Assembly: GCF_000184345.1 (NCBI RefSeq)
Contig: NC_017583.1
Location: 1,054,001 to 1,118,000, forward strand
DNA length: 64,000 nt
Source of the DNA: Spirochaeta thermophila DSM 6578
GTDB taxonomy: Bacteria; Spirochaetota; Spirochaetia; Winmispirales; Winmispiraceae
Direction: 5' to 3'
Shown here one piece after another: positions 8,300 through 17,889 of this stretch (within the stretch, counting starts at the first letter, position 1; each line of letters opens with the position of its first letter). The position numbers were made by a program, and so were the translations under genes. The notes under the pieces were generated by a model. The model was given only the letters and a program-made list of their open reading frames with translations. It ran no database searches and was not told the origin of the DNA.

Positions 8300-10009
8300 A
8301 TGAATGAGTGGCTCAAGAACGTTCTGGAGCGCGTGAAGAACGCGTGGGGTAAGTGGTCGCTCGTCCAGAAGATCATCTTCATATCGATCGTGGTGGTGCT
8401 CGTGGGAAGCCTCGTCTTCCTCGCGAGCCTGAGCGGTGCGCCCTCGATGGTTCCGCTCCTCAACAAGGCCATCACCGATCCACAGGTGCTCGAGGACATC
8501 ACCACCCGCCTGGAGGAGGAGAACGTCCCCTACCAGGTGACGGCGGACAACCGCATCCTGGTCTCGGACGAGAAGACCGCACGCAGGATGCGGGCCATCC
8601 TCGTGCGGGAGGACCTCGTTCCCCGGGGGACCGATCCCTGGGAGCTCTTCGACATCGAGCGGTGGACCATCACCGACTTCGAACGGAACGTGAACCTGCG
8701 TAGGGCCATCACCAGGACCGTCGAGGAACACCTCAAGGCCCTGGACGACATCGATGATGCGAGTGTCACCCTGGTGCTGCCCGAGAAGGCCCTCTTCGCC
8801 GAGGATCAGGAACCGCCGAGCGCCTCCATCATCATCGTGCCCAAGCCGGGATCGGACATCACCAGTAATCGAAAGAAGATAGAGGGGATCGTGAAGCTGG
8901 TTCAGTTCGCCGTGGAGGGCCTCGATCCCGACTACATCACGATCACCGATCAGCGGGGAGTGGTGCTCAACGACTTCGAAGGTATGGAGCAGTTCGATCG
9001 TCTCGAACTCGCCCGGAGGCAGCTCAAGACCAAACAGGAACTCGAGAACGAGTACAAGAAGCGGATCCTATCCGCCCTCGGTACGGTCTTCCGCTCGGAC
9101 AGGGTCGAGATCGTGAACCTGGACATCGAGCTCGACATGAGCGACGTGGAGGTGAAGACCGAGGAGCACTTCCCCATCACGATGAAACCGGACAACCCCA
9201 GGACGCCCTACGACGAGAGCGAGGTGGTGCCTTCCATCACCCTCTCCAAGGAGATCCAGGACGAGAAGTTCGAAGGCACGGGCTTCAACCCCGAAGGCCC
9301 TCCGGGACAGGAGGGGCAGACACCTCCCGCGTACAAGGATCTCGAAGGCCTGGTAGGAAAGTACTCCCGCAATTCGTTGATACAGAACGAGGTGGTGAAT
9401 ACGAGGAACATCACCGAGCGGAAGGACCCATGGGAGATCAAGCGCATCAGCGTGGCCGTCGCACTCGACGGGGTGTGGAAGTGGGAGTATAATGAGAAGG
9501 GGGAGGTGGTCTTCAATCCGGATGGTTCCATCAAGCGGACGTACCTCCCCGTCTCGGACGAGGACCTCAGGAAGGCTGAGGAGCTGATCAAAGGAGCGGT
9601 GGGCTACAAGAGGGAACGAGGAGACCTGATCACGGTGCAGCACATCCAGTTCGACAGGACGCTCCAGTTCGCCGAAGAGGATGCGGCCTTCCGGGCGAGA
9701 CGCCAGCTCGAGCGGACTGTCTTCTATTCCCTCCTGGGTGTGGCCGCTCTTCTCGTGGCGTTCATCATCTTCAGGCTCATCGCGAGGGAGATGGAGAGGC
9801 GGCGGCGTCTCAAGGAGGAGGAGCTCGCCCGTCAGCATCAGGCCATGAGGGAGGCCGCCTTGCGGAGCGCGGAGGAAGAGGCGGCGGCCGTGGAGATGTC
9901 GGTCGAGGAAAGGGCCAGGATGGAGCTCCAGGAGCAGGCCATCAACATGGCACGGGAGCATCCGGAAGAGGTGGCCCAGCTCATACGAACCTGGTTGATG
10001 GAGGAATGA
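8300..10009 (+). CDS. fliF: Flagellar MS-ring protein FliF
   Basis: A 569-residue FliF, which builds the inner-membrane MS-ring. The first transmembrane segment is near residues 25-48 (IIFISIVVVLVGSLVFLASL) and the second near 475-497 (VFYSLLGVAALLVAFIIFRLI). Between them lie the ring-building motifs, including LRRAITRTVEEHLKALDDIDDASVTLVLPE. The cytoplasmic C-terminus ends ARMELQEQAINMAREHPEEVAQLIRTWLMEE, the FliG-binding tail. The stop is 1 nt before the fliG start. Confidence 0.96.
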   Translation: MNEWLKNVLERVKNAWGKWSLVQKIIFISIVVVLVGSLVFLASLSGAPSMVPLLNKAITDPQVLEDITTRLEEENVPYQVTADNRILVSDEKTARRMRAILVREDLVPRGTDPWELFDIERWTITDFERNVNLRRAITRTVEEHLKALDDIDDASVTLVLPEKALFAEDQEPPSASIIIVPKPGSDITSNRKKIEGIVKLVQFAVEGLDPDYITITDQRGVVLNDFEGMEQFDRLELARRQLKTKQELENEYKKRILSALGTVFRSDRVEIVNLDIELDMSDVEVKTEEHFPITMKPDNPRTPYDESEVVPSITLSKEIQDEKFEGTGFNPEGPPGQEGQTPPAYKDLEGLVGKYSRNSLIQNEVVNTRNITERKDPWEIKRISVAVALDGVWKWEYNEKGEVVFNPDGSIKRTYLPVSDEDLRKAEELIKGAVGYKRERGDLITVQHIQFDRTLQFAEEDAAFRARRQLERTVFYSLLGVAALLVAFIIFRLIAREMERRRRLKEEELARQHQAMREAALRSAEEEAAAVEMSVEERARMELQEQAINMAREHPEEVAQLIRTWLMEE

Positions 10010-10010
10010 C

Positions 10011-11072
10011 ATGGGCAAGACCAAGACCGCAGCGCCCGCTTCCGGGCATCAGGTGAAGAAGCCGGGGGTGAAGAGAGAGCTCACCGGCCGGCAGAAAGCG
10101 GCCATCCTCCTGGTGACGCTGGGTTCGGAGCTCTCGGCGGAGATCTTCAAACACCTCAAGGAGGACGAGATAGAGAGCCTCACCTTCGAGATCGCCCGTC
10201 TCGAGACGATCGATTCGGAGGAGCGGGACAAGGTCCTCATGGAGTTCCAGGAACTCATGATGGCCCAGGAGTTCATCATCACCGGCGGGGTCGACTACGC
10301 CCGCGAACTCCTCGAGAAGGCCCTCGGTACCCAGAAGGCGGTGGACATCATCAACCGGCTCACGAGCAGTCTCCAGGTGCGGCCCTTCGACTTCGTGCGG
10401 CGTACCGATCCCACACAGCTCCTCAACTTCATCCAGCAGGAGCACCCGCAGACCATCGCCCTCATCCTCTCCTACCTGGATCCCCAGAAAGCCTCGGTGA
10501 TCCTCGCGAGCCTCGACCACGACATCCAGGCCGAGGTGGCGAAACGGATCGCCACCATGGACCGCACCTCACCCGAGGTCTTGCGCGAGGTGGAGCGGGT
10601 GCTCGAGAAGAAGCTTTCCACCTTGGCCTCCGAGGATTACACCATGGCCGGAGGGGTGGACGCCATCGTGGAGATCCTCAACATGGTGGATCGTTCCACC
10701 GAGAAGTCCATCATCGAGTCGCTCGAGGAGGAGGATCCTGAGCTCGCCGAGGAGATCAAGAAGAAGATGTTCGTCTTCGAGGACATCGTGCTCCTGGACG
10801 ACAGGGCGATCCAGAAGGTGCTCCGCGAGGTGGACACGCAGGAGCTCGCCAAGGCCCTCAAGGCCGTGGATGCCGAGGTGCAGGACAAGATCTTCCGCAA
10901 CATGTCCAAGCGTGCGGCGACCCTCCTCAAGGAGGACATGGAGTACATGGGGCCGATCCGTATGAGGGACGTCGAGGAGGCCCAGCAGAAGATCGTCTCC
11001 ATCATCAGGAAACTCGAGGAGCAGGGCGAGATCGTCATCGCGCGCGGCGGTGAGGATGAGATCGTGGTATAG
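10011..11072 (+). CDS. fliG: Flagellar motor switch protein FliG
   Basis: A 353-residue rotor protein that contacts FliF, FliM and the MotA stator. N-terminal (LTGRQKAAILLVTLGSELSAEIFKHLKEDEIESL), middle (QEHPQTIALILSYLDPQKASVILASL) and C-terminal (EIKKKMFVFEDIVLLDDRAIQKVLREVDTQELAKALK) domains are all present. The charged helix with KRAATLLKEDMEYMGPIRMRDVEEAQQKIV is the torque-generating part. Spirochaetes often have a second FliG elsewhere; this operon copy resembles the canonical motor form. Confidence 0.97.
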   Translation: MGKTKTAAPASGHQVKKPGVKRELTGRQKAAILLVTLGSELSAEIFKHLKEDEIESLTFEIARLETIDSEERDKVLMEFQELMMAQEFIITGGVDYARELLEKALGTQKAVDIINRLTSSLQVRPFDFVRRTDPTQLLNFIQQEHPQTIALILSYLDPQKASVILASLDHDIQAEVAKRIATMDRTSPEVLREVERVLEKKLSTLASEDYTMAGGVDAIVEILNMVDRSTEKSIIESLEEEDPELAEEIKKKMFVFEDIVLLDDRAIQKVLREVDTQELAKALKAVDAEVQDKIFRNMSKRAATLLKEDMEYMGPIRMRDVEEAQQKIVSIIRKLEEQGEIVIARGGEDEIVV

Positions 11073-11098
11073 GCCCCTAGACGAGGGAGGACAGACCG

Positions 11099-12079
11099 GT
11101 GGCCAAGTATATCTTCAAGGCAGGGGAGATCACCCCCCTCTCCACGAGGATCGTGCTCCCCTCACCCGAACCGGTACGGCGGGGGACACCTCCTCCGAAA
11201 CACGCACAGAGAGAGGAGGAGCCGCGTCTCCTTGAGACGGTGGAAGAGATGGAGACGGTGGAGGCGGAGGGAGAGGTGGTCGAGAAGGTGGATCTCGAAC
11301 ACCTGCACCGCCAAGAGGAGGAACTCCGGAAGCAGTGGGAGAAGGAGCGGGAGGCCATCATCTCGGGGGCCAAGGTCGAGGCCGACCGCATCATCAAGGA
11401 GGCGGAACAGGTCGCCTTCGAGGAGGTGAAGAAGCGAAACGAGGAGGCTGCCCGGCTCAAGGAAGAGGCCTCGAAGGAGGCCGAGCGTATCGTGACCGAG
11501 GCGCAGAAGCGGGTGGAGGACCTGGTTGCAGAGGCCCGGAAGAAGGCCGAGGAGATCGAGCAGGCCGCCTACGACAAGGGGTATGCCGAGGGAAGAGAGG
11601 AGGGGTTCCGCAGAGGTAAGGACGAGGTGGATCGTCTCATAGACAGGCTTCATCTGATGATTTCCAAGGTGATCGAGGCGAGGCAACGGGTTCTCGCGGA
11701 GTCCGAGGCCCAGATCGTCCAGCTCGTGCTTCTCATCGCCCAGAAGGTGGTGAAGGTGCTCTCGGAGCACCAGAAGAACATCGTGATCAACAACGTGGTC
11801 CAGGCCCTCCGCAAGCTCAAGTCCAAGACCGACGTGATCATCCGTGTGAACCTCGAGGACCTCGAGGTCACCTCGGCGCATCTCAAGGAGATCATAGAGA
11901 AGATAGAGCACGTGGGCAACGTGACGGTGATGGAAGACCATACGGTGGACAGGGGCGGATGTATCGTCGAGACCGACTTCGGACAGATAGATGCGAGAAT
12001 CTCCACTCAACTCAAGCAGATAGAGGAGAAGATCCTGGAGACCGTTCCCATCGTCGAGAGGGAACGAATACAGGAGTAG
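11099..12079 (+). CDS. fliH: Flagellar assembly protein FliH
   Basis: A 326-residue FliH, the regulator and stator of the FliI export ATPase. The N-terminus MAKYIFKAGEI is typical of spirochaete FliH. A long Glu/Lys/Ala-rich coiled coil occupies about residues 50-160, and the conserved C-terminal domain follows (KVVKVLSEHQKNIVINNVVQALRKLKSKTDVIIRVNLEDLE, then VDRGGCIVETDFGQIDARISTQLKQIE). The start is GTG 11099, with GAGGGAGG upstream. The protein is longer than enterobacterial FliH because of the coiled coil. Confidence 0.93.
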   Translation: MAKYIFKAGEITPLSTRIVLPSPEPVRRGTPPPKHAQREEEPRLLETVEEMETVEAEGEVVEKVDLEHLHRQEEELRKQWEKEREAIISGAKVEADRIIKEAEQVAFEEVKKRNEEAARLKEEASKEAERIVTEAQKRVEDLVAEARKKAEEIEQAAYDKGYAEGREEGFRRGKDEVDRLIDRLHLMISKVIEARQRVLAESEAQIVQLVLLIAQKVVKVLSEHQKNIVINNVVQALRKLKSKTDVIIRVNLEDLEVTSAHLKEIIEKIEHVGNVTVMEDHTVDRGGCIVETDFGQIDARISTQLKQIEEKILETVPIVERERIQE

Positions 12080-12082
12080 TCC

Positions 12083-13429
12083 ATGTTCGGAAAGTATCTG
12101 GCCCTGGTGGAAAAGACCGAGACGGTGAAATGCAGGGGGAGGGTGAAGGCCGTACAGGGTATGAGGATCGAGGGGCAGGGCCCCCTCGCAGTGGTGGGTG
12201 AACTCTGCCGCATCCATCCCCCGGACGATCCTGATGCCGGGATATGGGCCGAGGTGATAGGTCTCAAGGGATCGACCGTCTATCTCATGGGATACCAAGA
12301 CCCTGAGGGGATCCAGGTGGGGGATGTGATAGAGGCGATGGGTGAGCCCCTCTCCATACGGGTCTCCGAAGGTCTTCTCGGCAGGGTACTCGATGCCCGC
12401 GGCATGCCCATAGACGACAAGGGGCCCCTCCCTCCAGGGATACGGTATCCGGTGCAGGGGGGACCTCCGCACGTACTCAAGCGCAGACGCATAGAAGAGC
12501 AGATCGCCACGGGGATCAGGGCTCTCGACGGCCTCCTCCCCATAGGCAAGGGACAGCGTGTGGGTGTCTTTTCAGGGAGCGGGGTGGGAAAGTCGACCCT
12601 TCTGGGGATGGTCGCCCGCAACACCAACGCGGACGTGAACGTGATCGCCCTCATCGGCGAGCGGGGGAGGGAAGTCGCGGAGTTCATAGAGCACGATCTG
12701 GGAGAGGAGGGGCTGAAGCGCTCGGTCGTAGTGGTGTCCACTTCCGACACCCCTGCGGTGGCGCGCTATCGAGGGGCGTTCGTGGCGGTCGCCATAGCCG
12801 AGTACTTCCGGGATCAGGGGAAGGACGTCATGCTCCTCTTCGACTCCGTCACCCGGTTCGCGAGGGCCCTCAGGGAGATAGGGCTCGCCCTGGGGGAGTC
12901 TCCTGCGACGAGGGGCTATCCCCCTTCGGTCTTTTCCACCCTCCCCAAGCTTCTCGAGCGATGTGGAACATCGGAGAAAGGGACCATCACCGGGTTCTTC
13001 TCGGTCCTCGTGGAGGGGGACGACATGGACGAGCCCGTGTCCGATGCCGTGCGTGGTATCCTCGACGGCCATGTGGTGCTCTCGAGGAGACTCGCCCAGC
13101 GGCAGCACTATCCTGCGATCGACGTCCTCTCATCGGTCTCGCGACTGGCTCCCAAGATCACCACCCCTCCTGTGAGGGAGGCGGCGAGAAGAGTCCTGAG
13201 GTGGCTCGCCGCCTATCAGGAGACCGAGGACCTCATCAACGTGGGAGCCTACGCGAGGGGGAGCAACCCGGAGGTGGACAAGGCCATAGAGAAGTTGCCT
13301 GATATCAACGCCTTCCTGAGGCAGGAGATCGAGGAGCGGGCCCCTCTCGCCGAGACGATTCACCGCCTGTTTGGGCTTGCGGAGATGGAGACCACGGAGG
13401 AGGAATCCGGCGACGATGAGACGGTTTAA
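12083..13429 (+). CDS. fliI: Flagellum-specific ATP synthase FliI
   Basis: A 448-residue F1-beta-like ATPase that energises early steps of flagellar protein export. Walker A is GSGVGKST near residues 164-171, preceded by GLLPIGKGQRVGVF. Walker B is DVMLLFDSVTRFARALREIGLALGE, and DGHVVLSRRLAQRQHYPAIDVLSSVSRL follows. All catalytic parts are intact. ATG 12083 is 3 nt after the fliH stop. The 3' end overlaps fliJ by 14 nt. Confidence 0.97.
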   Translation: MFGKYLALVEKTETVKCRGRVKAVQGMRIEGQGPLAVVGELCRIHPPDDPDAGIWAEVIGLKGSTVYLMGYQDPEGIQVGDVIEAMGEPLSIRVSEGLLGRVLDARGMPIDDKGPLPPGIRYPVQGGPPHVLKRRRIEEQIATGIRALDGLLPIGKGQRVGVFSGSGVGKSTLLGMVARNTNADVNVIALIGERGREVAEFIEHDLGEEGLKRSVVVVSTSDTPAVARYRGAFVAVAIAEYFRDQGKDVMLLFDSVTRFARALREIGLALGESPATRGYPPSVFSTLPKLLERCGTSEKGTITGFFSVLVEGDDMDEPVSDAVRGILDGHVVLSRRLAQRQHYPAIDVLSSVSRLAPKITTPPVREAARRVLRWLAAYQETEDLINVGAYARGSNPEVDKAIEKLPDINAFLRQEIEERAPLAETIHRLFGLAEMETTEEESGDDETV

Positions 13430-13874
13430 GTTCCCTTTCGCCCGCATGCTCAGGTTGAGGGAACATGTGGAAGAGCAGAAGAAGGAAGCGCTCGGGAAGG
13501 TGGTACAGGAACGACAGGAGGTGGACCAGGCGATCCGACACGTGGTGGCTGAGTCGGTCAGGGCCCTCCGCCAGGGGAGGGAGGGAGGGACCTTCGATCT
13601 GTGGACGATGCAGGCAGCCGCCCTCTACCGGGAGAGGCTCGAGAGAGAGCGGGACGAGCTTCTCGCGAGGAGAGGTCGCCTGGAGGACGAGGAAGCCCGG
13701 GCCCGTGAAGAATTCCTCAAGGCTCGGGCCGAGACGCAGGTGTTCGAGCGTCTGAGGGACCGCTGTTTCCAGGCGTACCGGAAGGAGTGGATGAAAGAGG
13801 ACCAGAAGGCCGTTGACGAAGCGGCAGGGATACAGTATGCCGCCACGCATGTGAGGGAGGATCACGATGCCTGA
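13416..13874 (+). CDS. fliJ: Flagellar export chaperone FliJ (FlbA in Borrelia nomenclature)
   Basis: A 152-residue, almost entirely helical coiled-coil protein. The N-terminus MRRFKFPFARMLRLREHVEEQKKEALGKVVQERQ matches the FliJ pattern, in which a basic start leads into a long antiparallel coiled coil. It should escort substrates and couple FliI to FlhA. ATG 13416 lies inside the end of fliI in another frame; it is preferred because it gives the typical FliJ N-terminus. It ends 8 nt inside the next gene. Confidence 0.85.
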   Translation: MRRFKFPFARMLRLREHVEEQKKEALGKVVQERQEVDQAIRHVVAESVRALRQGREGGTFDLWTMQAAALYRERLERERDELLARRGRLEDEEARAREEFLKARAETQVFERLRDRCFQAYRKEWMKEDQKAVDEAAGIQYAATHVREDHDA

Positions 13875-14490
13875 AAACTATACCCGTGTGGGGCCGGGTC
13901 TCCGTATCTTCGCCCTCGTCTTTCTCATCGTGTTGCTCCTCCTGGGAGGAGGGCTCTGGCTCACGTATCTCGGGGTGATAGACGTGAGGGAGCAACTCTC
14001 CCCGTTGCTCGATCTCATCGGGGTGAAACGCCCCCAGCCCGCCGCGGCCCTTCCGGGCATCACCCTCCTGGAGAGCGCCCGGATCGAGAAGGAACGGGAG
14101 GCCCTCAAACTCAGAGAGGCCGAGCTGGAAGAGTGGGAACGGCGTCTTGGAGAGCGGGAAGCGGAACTCGAGAGCATGTGGGAGGAGCTCCAGGAGAAGC
14201 AGAAGGCGTTGGAGGAACAACAAAAATCGTTCAATGAACAGATGAAACAATACGAAAATAAAAGGGCCATCGTACGGCAGACGGCCCAGTACCTCATCAA
14301 CATGCCGCCCGACCGCGCCGTGGAGATTCTTCTGAATATGGAGGACGATCAGGATGTCATCGATATCCTCTGGATGGTTGACGAAATCGCAGCGGAGACG
14401 GGAGAGGATTCGATCGTACCGTACTGGCTTTCTCTCATGCCGGCGGATCGTGCGGCCAGGCTTCAGCGCAAGATGGTGCGGAGGCCCTAG
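13867..14490 (+). CDS. flbB: FlbB, periplasmic-flagellar collar protein
   Basis: A 207-residue membrane protein with one N-terminal transmembrane segment (IFALVFLIVLLLLGGGLWLTYLGVI, residues 14-38), a long Glu-rich coiled coil (about 70-140) and a C-terminal MgtE-N-like helical domain (YLINMPPDRAVEILLNMEDDQDVIDILWMVDEI). Gene position between fliJ and fliK and domain layout match FlbB of Borrelia, a base protein of the spirochaete motor collar. YlxF/MotE in other bacteria has the same position and fold. The assignment rests on context and architecture. Confidence 0.83.
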   Translation: MPENYTRVGPGLRIFALVFLIVLLLLGGGLWLTYLGVIDVREQLSPLLDLIGVKRPQPAAALPGITLLESARIEKEREALKLREAELEEWERRLGEREAELESMWEELQEKQKALEEQQKSFNEQMKQYENKRAIVRQTAQYLINMPPDRAVEILLNMEDDQDVIDILWMVDEIAAETGEDSIVPYWLSLMPADRAARLQRKMVRRP

Positions 14491-15822
14491 ATGAAGGCCT
14501 TGATCCTCTCCGAGGTCGACCTCTCCCCTCAGCCCTCCTCCCAGCAGACCAGGACTCCCGGAGGGCCGCGTTCGGATACCTTCGCCCGTATCCTGGAGGA
14601 GCACCTTGAGAGGGGGGAAGAGGGGGTGCGGGAGAGCCGGCCGACGGCCTCTTCCGAAGAGGGGGGGGGCGATGAGGTGGATGAGAAATCTCCCTCTGCC
14701 GGGGAGATGAAAGCCCGAAGACCGAGGAAGGGAGAGGACCGGGTCCGGAGTGAGGGGAGGGAGGAGCGGATGGGGGAGGATGTCCCGGTGGGCAAGAAAG
14801 GGGAGAAGCCCCCTATACGCAAGGATGCGGCGAAAAACCGTGAAGTACCGATGGATCCTCGTTCCACGAAAGGGGAGAAGCCGAAGCAACCCGTGTCCCT
14901 TCGTCACAGCGCACTCCTTAAGGATGCCCCCGCTCCAGAGCGAGGTGATGAGAGCCGCAGCGGAGACAAGGGGCGCACGGAGAACACGAAGTCACCGCAT
15001 GCCGATCGGGTCGCCTCCTCGTTCGTCTCCGTTGGACCAGCATTCGCGGACTCCTCCTCGGACAAGGCGTTGCCCCGATCGAAGGAAGGGGAAGACGTCC
15101 GTACCAAAGGGGCCGCCCCTGTGAAGGAGCCTCGGAGCATCAAGCCGATAGTCATAGAGGTGATCCGGGAACGAAGCGTGGCGGGGAAGGCCGAGGGGGA
15201 ACCTTCCTCGAAAGCGCCTTCGAAGGCTGCACAGGAGGACCTCCGTGCCCTTTCCCGCGAACATCTCCCCTCGGGGGAGGACCCCATCCTCGATCCCCTT
15301 GTGTTCAGGGGTAAGGAGGGGGATTTCCAGCAGATCCGGACGCCCCAGAACCCCTCACCTTCCGATCTCTCGATCGTTCAGAGACAACTTCTTTCTTCGC
15401 TCAGGGAGGCCGGAAACGACGAGATCGTGCGCCAGGCGAGGCTCGTCCTTCGTGATCAGGAGAAGGGAGACATCCATCTGGTACTCCGACCGCCGAGCCT
15501 CGGACGCGTGCGTATTCACGTGGAAGTCACGGAGGGGAGGCTTTCGGGGAGGATCCTGGTGGAGAACATGGTGGTGAAGGAGGCCTTTCAGCAGAACCTC
15601 AACGACCTCCTTCAGCACTTCAAGTCCCAAGGCTTCCAGGTGGGGCAGTTTCTCGTGGACGTGGAGGGAGGGAACGGTTCCTTCTCCCCGCAGCGTGACC
15701 CGTCTTCCGAGGAGCCGGAAGCCGGGCCCATGAGGGTGGTCGTTCCTCACGGAGTGCTTGAGCATGCGGTACCTGCTGCCGATGAGGTATATGAGACGAC
15801 GACGATCAACCTTACCGTGTAG
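14491..15822 (+). CDS. fliK: Flagellar hook-length control protein FliK (FlbC)
   Basis: A 443-residue protein with a long, low-complexity, charged N-terminal part rich in Gly, Glu, Lys, Arg and Ser (about residues 1-290) and a conserved C-terminal Flg_hook domain (about 315-395). The domain shows DIHLVLRPPSLGRVRIHVEVTEGRLSGRILVENMVVKEAFQQNLNDLLQHFKSQGF. This is the FliK ruler and substrate-switch layout; in Borrelia the gene at this place is called flbC. It follows flbB without a gap. The N-terminal half is compositionally unlike its neighbours, as expected for a disordered ruler. Confidence 0.88.
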   Translation: MKALILSEVDLSPQPSSQQTRTPGGPRSDTFARILEEHLERGEEGVRESRPTASSEEGGGDEVDEKSPSAGEMKARRPRKGEDRVRSEGREERMGEDVPVGKKGEKPPIRKDAAKNREVPMDPRSTKGEKPKQPVSLRHSALLKDAPAPERGDESRSGDKGRTENTKSPHADRVASSFVSVGPAFADSSSDKALPRSKEGEDVRTKGAAPVKEPRSIKPIVIEVIRERSVAGKAEGEPSSKAPSKAAQEDLRALSREHLPSGEDPILDPLVFRGKEGDFQQIRTPQNPSPSDLSIVQRQLLSSLREAGNDEIVRQARLVLRDQEKGDIHLVLRPPSLGRVRIHVEVTEGRLSGRILVENMVVKEAFQQNLNDLLQHFKSQGFQVGQFLVDVEGGNGSFSPQRDPSSEEPEAGPMRVVVPHGVLEHAVPAADEVYETTTINLTV

Positions 15823-15831
15823 GAGACAGGT

Positions 15832-16269
15832 ATGGATATCTCCCTTGTGATGAACGATGTGGAGAAGGCCAAGGTGGCCGCCCAGGTGGACGCCCTCAAC
15901 AAGTCTCTCGCCGAGGGCAGGCAGGTGAAGCAGGAGCTCGGGAAGGACGATTTTCTCAAGCTGCTCGTTGCACAACTTACCCACCAGGACCCCACCCAGC
16001 CTCTCGAGGACAAGGAGTTCATCGCCCAGATGGCCCAGTTCTCCACACTGGAGCAGATGACCAATATGAGCCAGGAGTTCTCGAAACTCGCACTGAGGCT
16101 CCAGAGTTCCCAGGCATTTTCTCTCCTGGGGAAGACGGTGGTGATCAAGAACGGGGACGAGGAGATCTCCGGTGTGGTCGAGGAGGTGAGGGGGAGGGAG
16201 TTCCCACAGCTCCTGGTGAACGGGAGATATTTCGACATGAATCAGATAGAAAGCGTGAGGATGGAGTAG
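15832..16269 (+). CDS. flgD: Flagellar hook assembly cap protein FlgD
   Basis: A 145-residue FlgD that caps the growing hook. The conserved N-terminal export and capping segment is clear: LGKDDFLKLLVAQLTHQDPTQPLEDKEFIAQMAQFSTLEQMTNMSQEF. The C-terminal part (FSLLGKTVVIKNGDEEISGVVEEVRG) is short, so the FlnA-like and tudor-like domains of long FlgD proteins are mostly absent, as in other spirochaetes. It ends 10 nt before flgE, with a GGAGGT ribosome-binding site between. Confidence 0.94.
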   Translation: MDISLVMNDVEKAKVAAQVDALNKSLAEGRQVKQELGKDDFLKLLVAQLTHQDPTQPLEDKEFIAQMAQFSTLEQMTNMSQEFSKLALRLQSSQAFSLLGKTVVIKNGDEEISGVVEEVRGREFPQLLVNGRYFDMNQIESVRME

Positions 16270-16279
16270 GAGGTAGACC

Positions 16280-17668
16280 ATGATGCGATCCCTGTATGCC
16301 GGTGTGTCCGGACTTCAGAACCATCAGATCAGGATGGACGTGATCGGTAACAACATCTCGAACGTGAATACCACGGGATTCAAGAAGGGGAGGGTCAACT
16401 TCCACGACATGATCTCCCAGACTCTCTCCGGTGCAGCCCGCCCCACCGAGGAGGTGGGTGGGGTGAACCCCAAACAGGTGGGGCTCGGCATGACCATCGC
16501 GAGCATCGACACCATCCACACCCAGGGCTCCCTCCAGACCACCGGCGTGATGACCGATGTGGCCGTCCAGGGTGAGGGCTTCTTCATCCTTCGAAAGGGT
16601 GACCGCAGTTTCTACACCAGGGCGGGGGTCTTCGGCCTCGACGAAGAGGGATACTTGGTGAATCCCGCCAACGGGCTGCGCGTGCAGGGATGGAGGGCCG
16701 AGACCGTGAACGGACAGACATTCATCAATACCACCGGATCCCTCCAGGACCTCATCATCCCGGTGGGGAGCAAGGACCCCGCGTCCGCCACTACGGAGGT
16801 CTTCCTCGCCTGTAACCTCGACAAGCGGCTCCCCGAGATTCCTCCCGGCGCCGGTCCCGAGACGGTGCGTGAAGGCACCTGGGTGGCCACCTACGACATC
16901 TATGACAGTTTCGGTAATCCGCATACCCTCAGGATCGAGTTCACCAAGGTGGTGGGTGAACCCAACCGGTGGCGTGCGACGGTCACGGTGGATCCCGATG
17001 CAGAGACGCCCACGAACACCCTGGTGGACGTGGGTGAGACCAACAATGCCACCAATACCTTCATCATCCAGTTCGACAATCTTGGGACGATTCAGTCCGT
17101 GGAGGACGAGGCGGGAGACGTCCTCGATGCAGGGGCTCTCCAGGTGCAGGTGGGGTTCGATGTGCCCGAGGCCACGATCCCGCCGGGTGAGGCGGCCGTA
17201 CGGCAGACCTTCAACCTCAATCTCGGTCAGGTGGGGAGCGTGGTGGACGCCGTGACCCAGTTCGCGGAACGCAGCTCCACCAAGGTCTTCCGGCAGAACG
17301 GCTACACCATGGGGTATCTGGAAGGGTTCAAGATCGATCAGAATGGGGTCATCACCGGGGTCTACTCCAACGGCAACAACCGTCCGCTGGGTCAGATCGC
17401 GCTTGCCACGTTCGTGAACCCGGGCGGTCTCGAGAAGGAGGGTGAGACCATGTTCCGGGTCTCCCTGAACTCCGGGGATCCCAACGTGGGACCGCCGAAC
17501 TTTGCCGGAAAGGGTAAGCTCATCGCAGGGGCACTCGAGATGAGCAATGTGGACCTCGCCGAGGCCTTCACCGATATGATCGTGACGCAGAGGGGGTTCC
17601 AGGCCAATTCCCGAACCATTACCACGTCCGATCAGATGCTCCAGGAGCTGCTGACGCTCAAACGATAG
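16280..17668 (+). CDS. flgE: Flagellar hook protein FlgE with putative lysinoalanine cross-link residues
   Basis: A 462-residue hook protein. The N-terminal rod/hook motif ([32 protein letters not shown]) and C-terminal helix ([41 protein letters not shown]) are complete. Counting from ATG 16280, Lys165 (codon 16772-16774), Cys178 (codon 16811-16813) and Asn179 coincide with the residues that form self-catalysed inter-subunit lysinoalanine links in Treponema denticola FlgE. Cys178 is the only cysteine in the protein. A second ATG at 16283 would shift the numbering by one. Cross-linking here is inferred. Confidence 0.97.
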   Translation: MMRSLYAGVSGLQNHQIRMDVIGNNISNVNTTGFKKGRVNFHDMISQTLSGAARPTEEVGGVNPKQVGLGMTIASIDTIHTQGSLQTTGVMTDVAVQGEGFFILRKGDRSFYTRAGVFGLDEEGYLVNPANGLRVQGWRAETVNGQTFINTTGSLQDLIIPVGSKDPASATTEVFLACNLDKRLPEIPPGAGPETVREGTWVATYDIYDSFGNPHTLRIEFTKVVGEPNRWRATVTVDPDAETPTNTLVDVGETNNATNTFIIQFDNLGTIQSVEDEAGDVLDAGALQVQVGFDVPEATIPPGEAAVRQTFNLNLGQVGSVVDAVTQFAERSSTKVFRQNGYTMGYLEGFKIDQNGVITGVYSNGNNRPLGQIALATFVNPGGLEKEGETMFRVSLNSGDPNVGPPNFAGKGKLIAGALEMSNVDLAEAFTDMIVTQRGFQANSRTITTSDQMLQELLTLKR

Positions 17669-17688
17669 AGGCGTAGAATAGGAGGGGT

Positions 17689-17886
17689 ATGATCAAGGTC
17701 ACGAAGCTCGATGGCACGGTCTTCTACGTGAATCCTCACCACATCGAATACATCGAGCTCAATCCCGACACCACCCTCATCATGCTCTCGGGCAAGCGTC
17801 TGGTGGTCCGTGAGGACTACCAGACGATTTTCGATAGGATCATCGAATATCGAAGGAAGATCGGCCTGTTCTTCAACGAGGAGTGA
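17689..17886 (+). CDS. flbD: Flagellar protein FlbD
   Basis: A 65-residue small protein of the FlbD family (MIKVTKLDGTVFYVNPHHIEYIELNPDTTLIMLSGKRLVVREDYQTIFDRIIEYRRKIGLF). It is a conserved companion of flgE and motA in spirochaetes and of the fla/che operon in Gram-positive bacteria; its biochemical role is not settled. A GGAGGGGT Shine-Dalgarno precedes ATG 17689. It ends 3 nt before motA. Confidence 0.9.
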   Translation: MIKVTKLDGTVFYVNPHHIEYIELNPDTTLIMLSGKRLVVREDYQTIFDRIIEYRRKIGLFFNEE

Positions 17887-17889
17887 CGA

